From: Microbacterium sp. LKL04
Lineage (GTDB): Bacteria > Actinomycetota > Actinomycetes > Actinomycetales > Microbacteriaceae
Reading direction: 5' to 3'
Length of the DNA stretch: 64,000 nt
NCBI RefSeq assembly: GCF_900102005.1
Contig: NZ_LT627736.1
Span: 1,302,001-1,366,000, forward strand
The stretch's first letter is position 1. Each line of letters starts with the position of its first letter. Positions 61,700-64,000 of this stretch are shown in pieces. Under the pieces are notes generated by a model. The model saw nothing but the letters and a program-made list of their open reading frames with translations. It did no database searches and had not been told where the DNA came from. The position numbers and the translations under genes are program-made.

Positions 61700-64000
61700 G
61701 TGTCCGCACCCGCCCCCGTCCTCGCGTATCCCCCGGAGCTGCCCGTCAGCGCCGCGCGGGACGAGATCACGCGCGCCATCGCGGAGCACCAGGTCGTCAT
61801 CGTCGCCGGCGCCACCGGGTCGGGAAAGACGACCCAGCTGCCGAAGATGTGCCTCGAGCTCGGCCGCACGCGCATCGCGCACACGCAGCCCCGACGCATC
61901 GCGGCGCGGTCGATCGCCGAGCGTCTCGCGCACGAGGTGCAGGTGCCCCTCGGCGGCGCCATCGGCTACAAGGTCCGCTTCACCGACGAGGTGACCGACG
62001 CCACGCAGGTCACGCTGATGACCGACGGCATCCTGCTCAACGAGATCCACCGAGACCGACTGCTGCGCCGTTACGACACGATCATCGTCGACGAGGCGCA
62101 CGAGCGGTCCCTCAACGTCGACTTCCTGCTGGGCTACCTCGCCCGCATCCTGCCCGAGCGCCCGGATCTGAAGGTGATCATCACCTCGGCGACGATCGAC
62201 CCCGAGAGCTTCGCGGCGCACTTCGCCGCGACGGCACCGGACGGCGAGCGCGTCCCCGCCCCGATCATCGAGGTCTCGGGCCGCACCTACCCCGTCGAGA
62301 TCCGCTACCGCGCGCACGATGAGGAGACGGAGGACGACGTCGACGGCCTGCTCGCGGCGCTCCGCGAACTCGACCGGGAGCCCGACGGCGACGTGCTCGT
62401 CTTCCTCCCCGGCGAGGCCGAGATCCGCGACGCGATGGATGCCGTCCGCGGCCTGTACGCGAAGGACGCCCGCCCCACCGAAGTCCTGCCGCTGTTCGGA
62501 CGGCTCTCGTCCGCCGAGCAGCACCGAGTCTTCGAACCGTCCGCGGTGGCCGGCGTCCGGCGACGGGTCATCCTCGCCACGAACGTCGCCGAGACGAGCC
62601 TCACGGTCCCCGGCATCCGCTACGTCGTCGACACCGGCACGGCGCGCATCTCGCGCTACAGCGTGCGGTCGAAGATCCAGCGGCTGCCGATCGAGGCGAT
62701 CTCGCAGGCCTCGGCGCAGCAGCGCTCCGGGCGTGCCGGTCGCACGTCGGCGGGCATCGCGATCCGCCTGTACGGCGAGGACGACTTCACCGCGCGGCCC
62801 GAGTTCACCGAGCCCGAGATCCTCCGCACCTCGCTCGCGTCGGTCATCCTGCAGATGCTCTCGCTCGGCTTCGGCGACGTCACCGAGTTCCCGTTCCTCA
62901 CCAAGCCCGACAGCCGCGGCGTGAAGGCGGCCGTCGAACTGCTCACCGAGCTCCGAGCCGTCGCAGGGCGCACGGGCGCGCTGCGACTGACGAGCCTCGG
63001 TCGGCGCATCGCGCGACTGCCGATCGACCCGAGGTTCGCGCGGATGCTGCTCGAGGCCGAGAAGCTCGGCGTCTCGCGCGACGTGCTCGCGATCGTGTCG
63101 GGACTGTCGATCCAGGACGTCCGCGAACGCCCCGAGGAGCGCCGCGAGGAGGCCGACCGCCTGCACGCGCGGTTCGTCGACCCGACGAGCGACTTCCTCA
63201 CCCTGCTGAACCTCTGGAACCACCTGCGCAAGCAGCAGCGCGAGCTCGGCTCGAGCGCCTTCCGGCGCCTCTGCCGCAGCGAGCACCTGAACTACGTGCG
63301 CGTCCGCGAGTGGTTCGACGTGCACCGGCAGCTCTCGACGCTCTCCCGTTCCGGTTCGCCGAAGGATGCCCCGCGTCAGCCCGCGGGTGCCGCCGATCCC
63401 GACGCGCTCCACCGGGCGATCCTGTCGGGGCTCCTCTCGCACATCGGCATCCTCGACACGCGTTCGGTAACGACCGATCCCGCGAAGAAGAACGCTCGGA
63501 AGCCTCTGCCGCAGTACCGCGGCGCGCGCGGCGCCTCGTTCGCGGTGTTCCCCGGCTCGGGCCTGCGCAAGGCCTCCCCCGACGCCGTCATGGCTGCCGA
63601 GCTCGTCGAGACCTCGCGCCTGTTCGGCCGCACGGTCGCCGCGATCGATCCCGCGTGGGCCGAGGACCTCGCCGGTGACCTCGCGCACCGCAGCCTCAGC
63701 GACCCGCACTGGTCGAAGGATGCCGGCGCTGCCGTCGCGGCTGAGAAGGTGACGCTCTTCGGCGTCGAGATCATCCCGCGCCGCCGGGTGCAGCTCGCCC
63801 GCCGCGACCGCGACCTCGCTCGGGAGCTGTTCCTGCGCCACGCGCTCGTCGAGGGCGAGTGGAACAGCCAGCACCTCGACAAGCGGCTCACGGCGTTCGA
63901 GCGCCGCAACGGCGAGCTGCGACGTCAGCTCGAGCGCATCGAGGAGCGGGAGCGCCGCCGCGACATCCTCGTCGGCGACGAAGCGGTGTACGCCTTCTAC
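61700..64000 (+). CDS. hrpA: ATP-dependent DEAH-box RNA helicase, HrpA type (3' end outside window)
   Basis: Open from the GTG at 61700 to the window edge, 767 codons without a stop. DEAH helicase motifs in order: GATGSGKT (37-44), QPRRIAARS, DEAH (131-134), TSAT, and motif VI QQRSGRAGRT, then the helicase-associated domains and the start of the long C-terminal region typical of the roughly 1,300-residue HrpA. HrpA unwinds RNA and has been linked to rescue of collided ribosomes in E. coli. The start is supported by the TAGCAT box; it stands after the module's terminator and is a separate unit. Confidence 0.95.
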   Translation, partial: MSAPAPVLAYPPELPVSAARDEITRAIAEHQVVIVAGATGSGKTTQLPKMCLELGRTRIAHTQPRRIAARSIAERLAHEVQVPLGGAIGYKVRFTDEVTDATQVTLMTDGILLNEIHRDRLLRRYDTIIVDEAHERSLNVDFLLGYLARILPERPDLKVIITSATIDPESFAAHFAATAPDGERVPAPIIEVSGRTYPVEIRYRAHDEETEDDVDGLLAALRELDREPDGDVLVFLPGEAEIRDAMDAVRGLYAKDARPTEVLPLFGRLSSAEQHRVFEPSAVAGVRRRVILATNVAETSLTVPGIRYVVDTGTARISRYSVRSKIQRLPIEAISQASAQQRSGRAGRTSAGIAIRLYGEDDFTARPEFTEPEILRTSLASVILQMLSLGFGDVTEFPFLTKPDSRGVKAAVELLTELRAVAGRTGALRLTSLGRRIARLPIDPRFARMLLEAEKLGVSRDVLAIVSGLSIQDVRERPEERREEADRLHARFVDPTSDFLTLLNLWNHLRKQQRELGSSAFRRLCRSEHLNYVRVREWFDVHRQLSTLSRSGSPKDAPRQPAGAADPDALHRAILSGLLSHIGILDTRSVTTDPAKKNARKPLPQYRGARGASFAVFPGSGLRKASPDAVMAAELVETSRLFGRTVAAIDPAWAEDLAGDLAHRSLSDPHWSKDAGAAVAAEKVTLFGVEIIPRRRVQLARRDRDLARELFLRHALVEGEWNSQHLDKRLTAFERRNGELRRQLERIEERERRRDILVGDEAVYAFY

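Overview
The window is compact, very GC-rich DNA with short intergenic gaps, many 4-nt ATGA/GTGA overlaps, frequent GTG starts and a coproporphyrin-type heme pathway. This points to an actinobacterium of the Microbacteriaceae, most likely Microbacterium or a close relative (inference). No insertion sequence, prophage, CRISPR array or rRNA is visible, and no stretch over 300 bases lacks a gene.

Layout. 1-4.8 kb: the end of a two-component system, facing a three-gene flavin electron-transfer operon (FMN-binding lipoprotein, ApbE flavin transferase, membrane NqrB/RnfD-like protein fused to a ferredoxin-reductase module). 4.9-7.5 kb: prs, glmU and tRNA-Gln. 7.6-11.2 kb: a large secreted GH53 galactanase. 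11.3-22.2 kb: MarR regulator, pseudouridine synthase, ABC-F ATPase, small membrane protein, Eis-like acetyltransferase, ispE, aldo/keto reductase, Stealth sugar-phosphate transferase, metallophosphoesterase, rsmA and a DUF1232 protein. 22.3-32 kb: a complete heme locus from glutamyl-tRNA reductase to heme by the coproporphyrin route (hemE-cgoX-chdC-cpfC-hemC-hemD-hemB-hemL, divergent from hemA), with a LacI-type regulator coupled to hemA. 33-35.4 kb: tatD and metG. 35.5-42.7 kb: a galacto-oligosaccharide block (LacI repressor, GH42 beta-galactosidase, ABC binding protein and two permeases). 42.7-45.1 kb: rsmI and protein O-mannosyltransferase, divergent. 45.2-61.6 kb: ten same-strand genes forming a Ser/Thr-phosphorylation and cell-envelope module (FHA protein, kinase, 1,976-residue membrane-anchored Ig-like protein, MoxR ATPase, DUF58, transglutaminase-like membrane protein, membrane FHA protein, PP2C phosphatase, threonine-repeat membrane protein, FHA-like/helix-turn-helix protein). 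61.7 kb to the end: an HrpA-type helicase, cut by the window edge.

Main points. (1) The 45-61.6 kb module contains writer, eraser and reader parts. A short acidic-Thr-hydrophobic-Leu-Ala motif recurs in the kinase, the membrane FHA protein and seven 12-residue repeats of a small membrane protein, suggesting a shared phosphoacceptor/FHA ligand. The transglutaminase-like domain appears to have lost its Cys and His. (2) A 14-bp palindrome TGnnACCGGTnnCA lies before the GH53 gene and twice before the GH42 operon, linking two loci 25 kb apart into one predicted galactan regulon. (3) Many genes have a TAnnnT box 6-8 nt before the start codon and little or no Shine-Dalgarno sequence, suggesting leaderless transcription. 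(4) The housekeeping order pmt-rsmI-metG-tatD-rsmA-ispE-glmU-prs resembles the Mycobacterium tuberculosis order, interrupted here by the galactan, heme and Stealth blocks.
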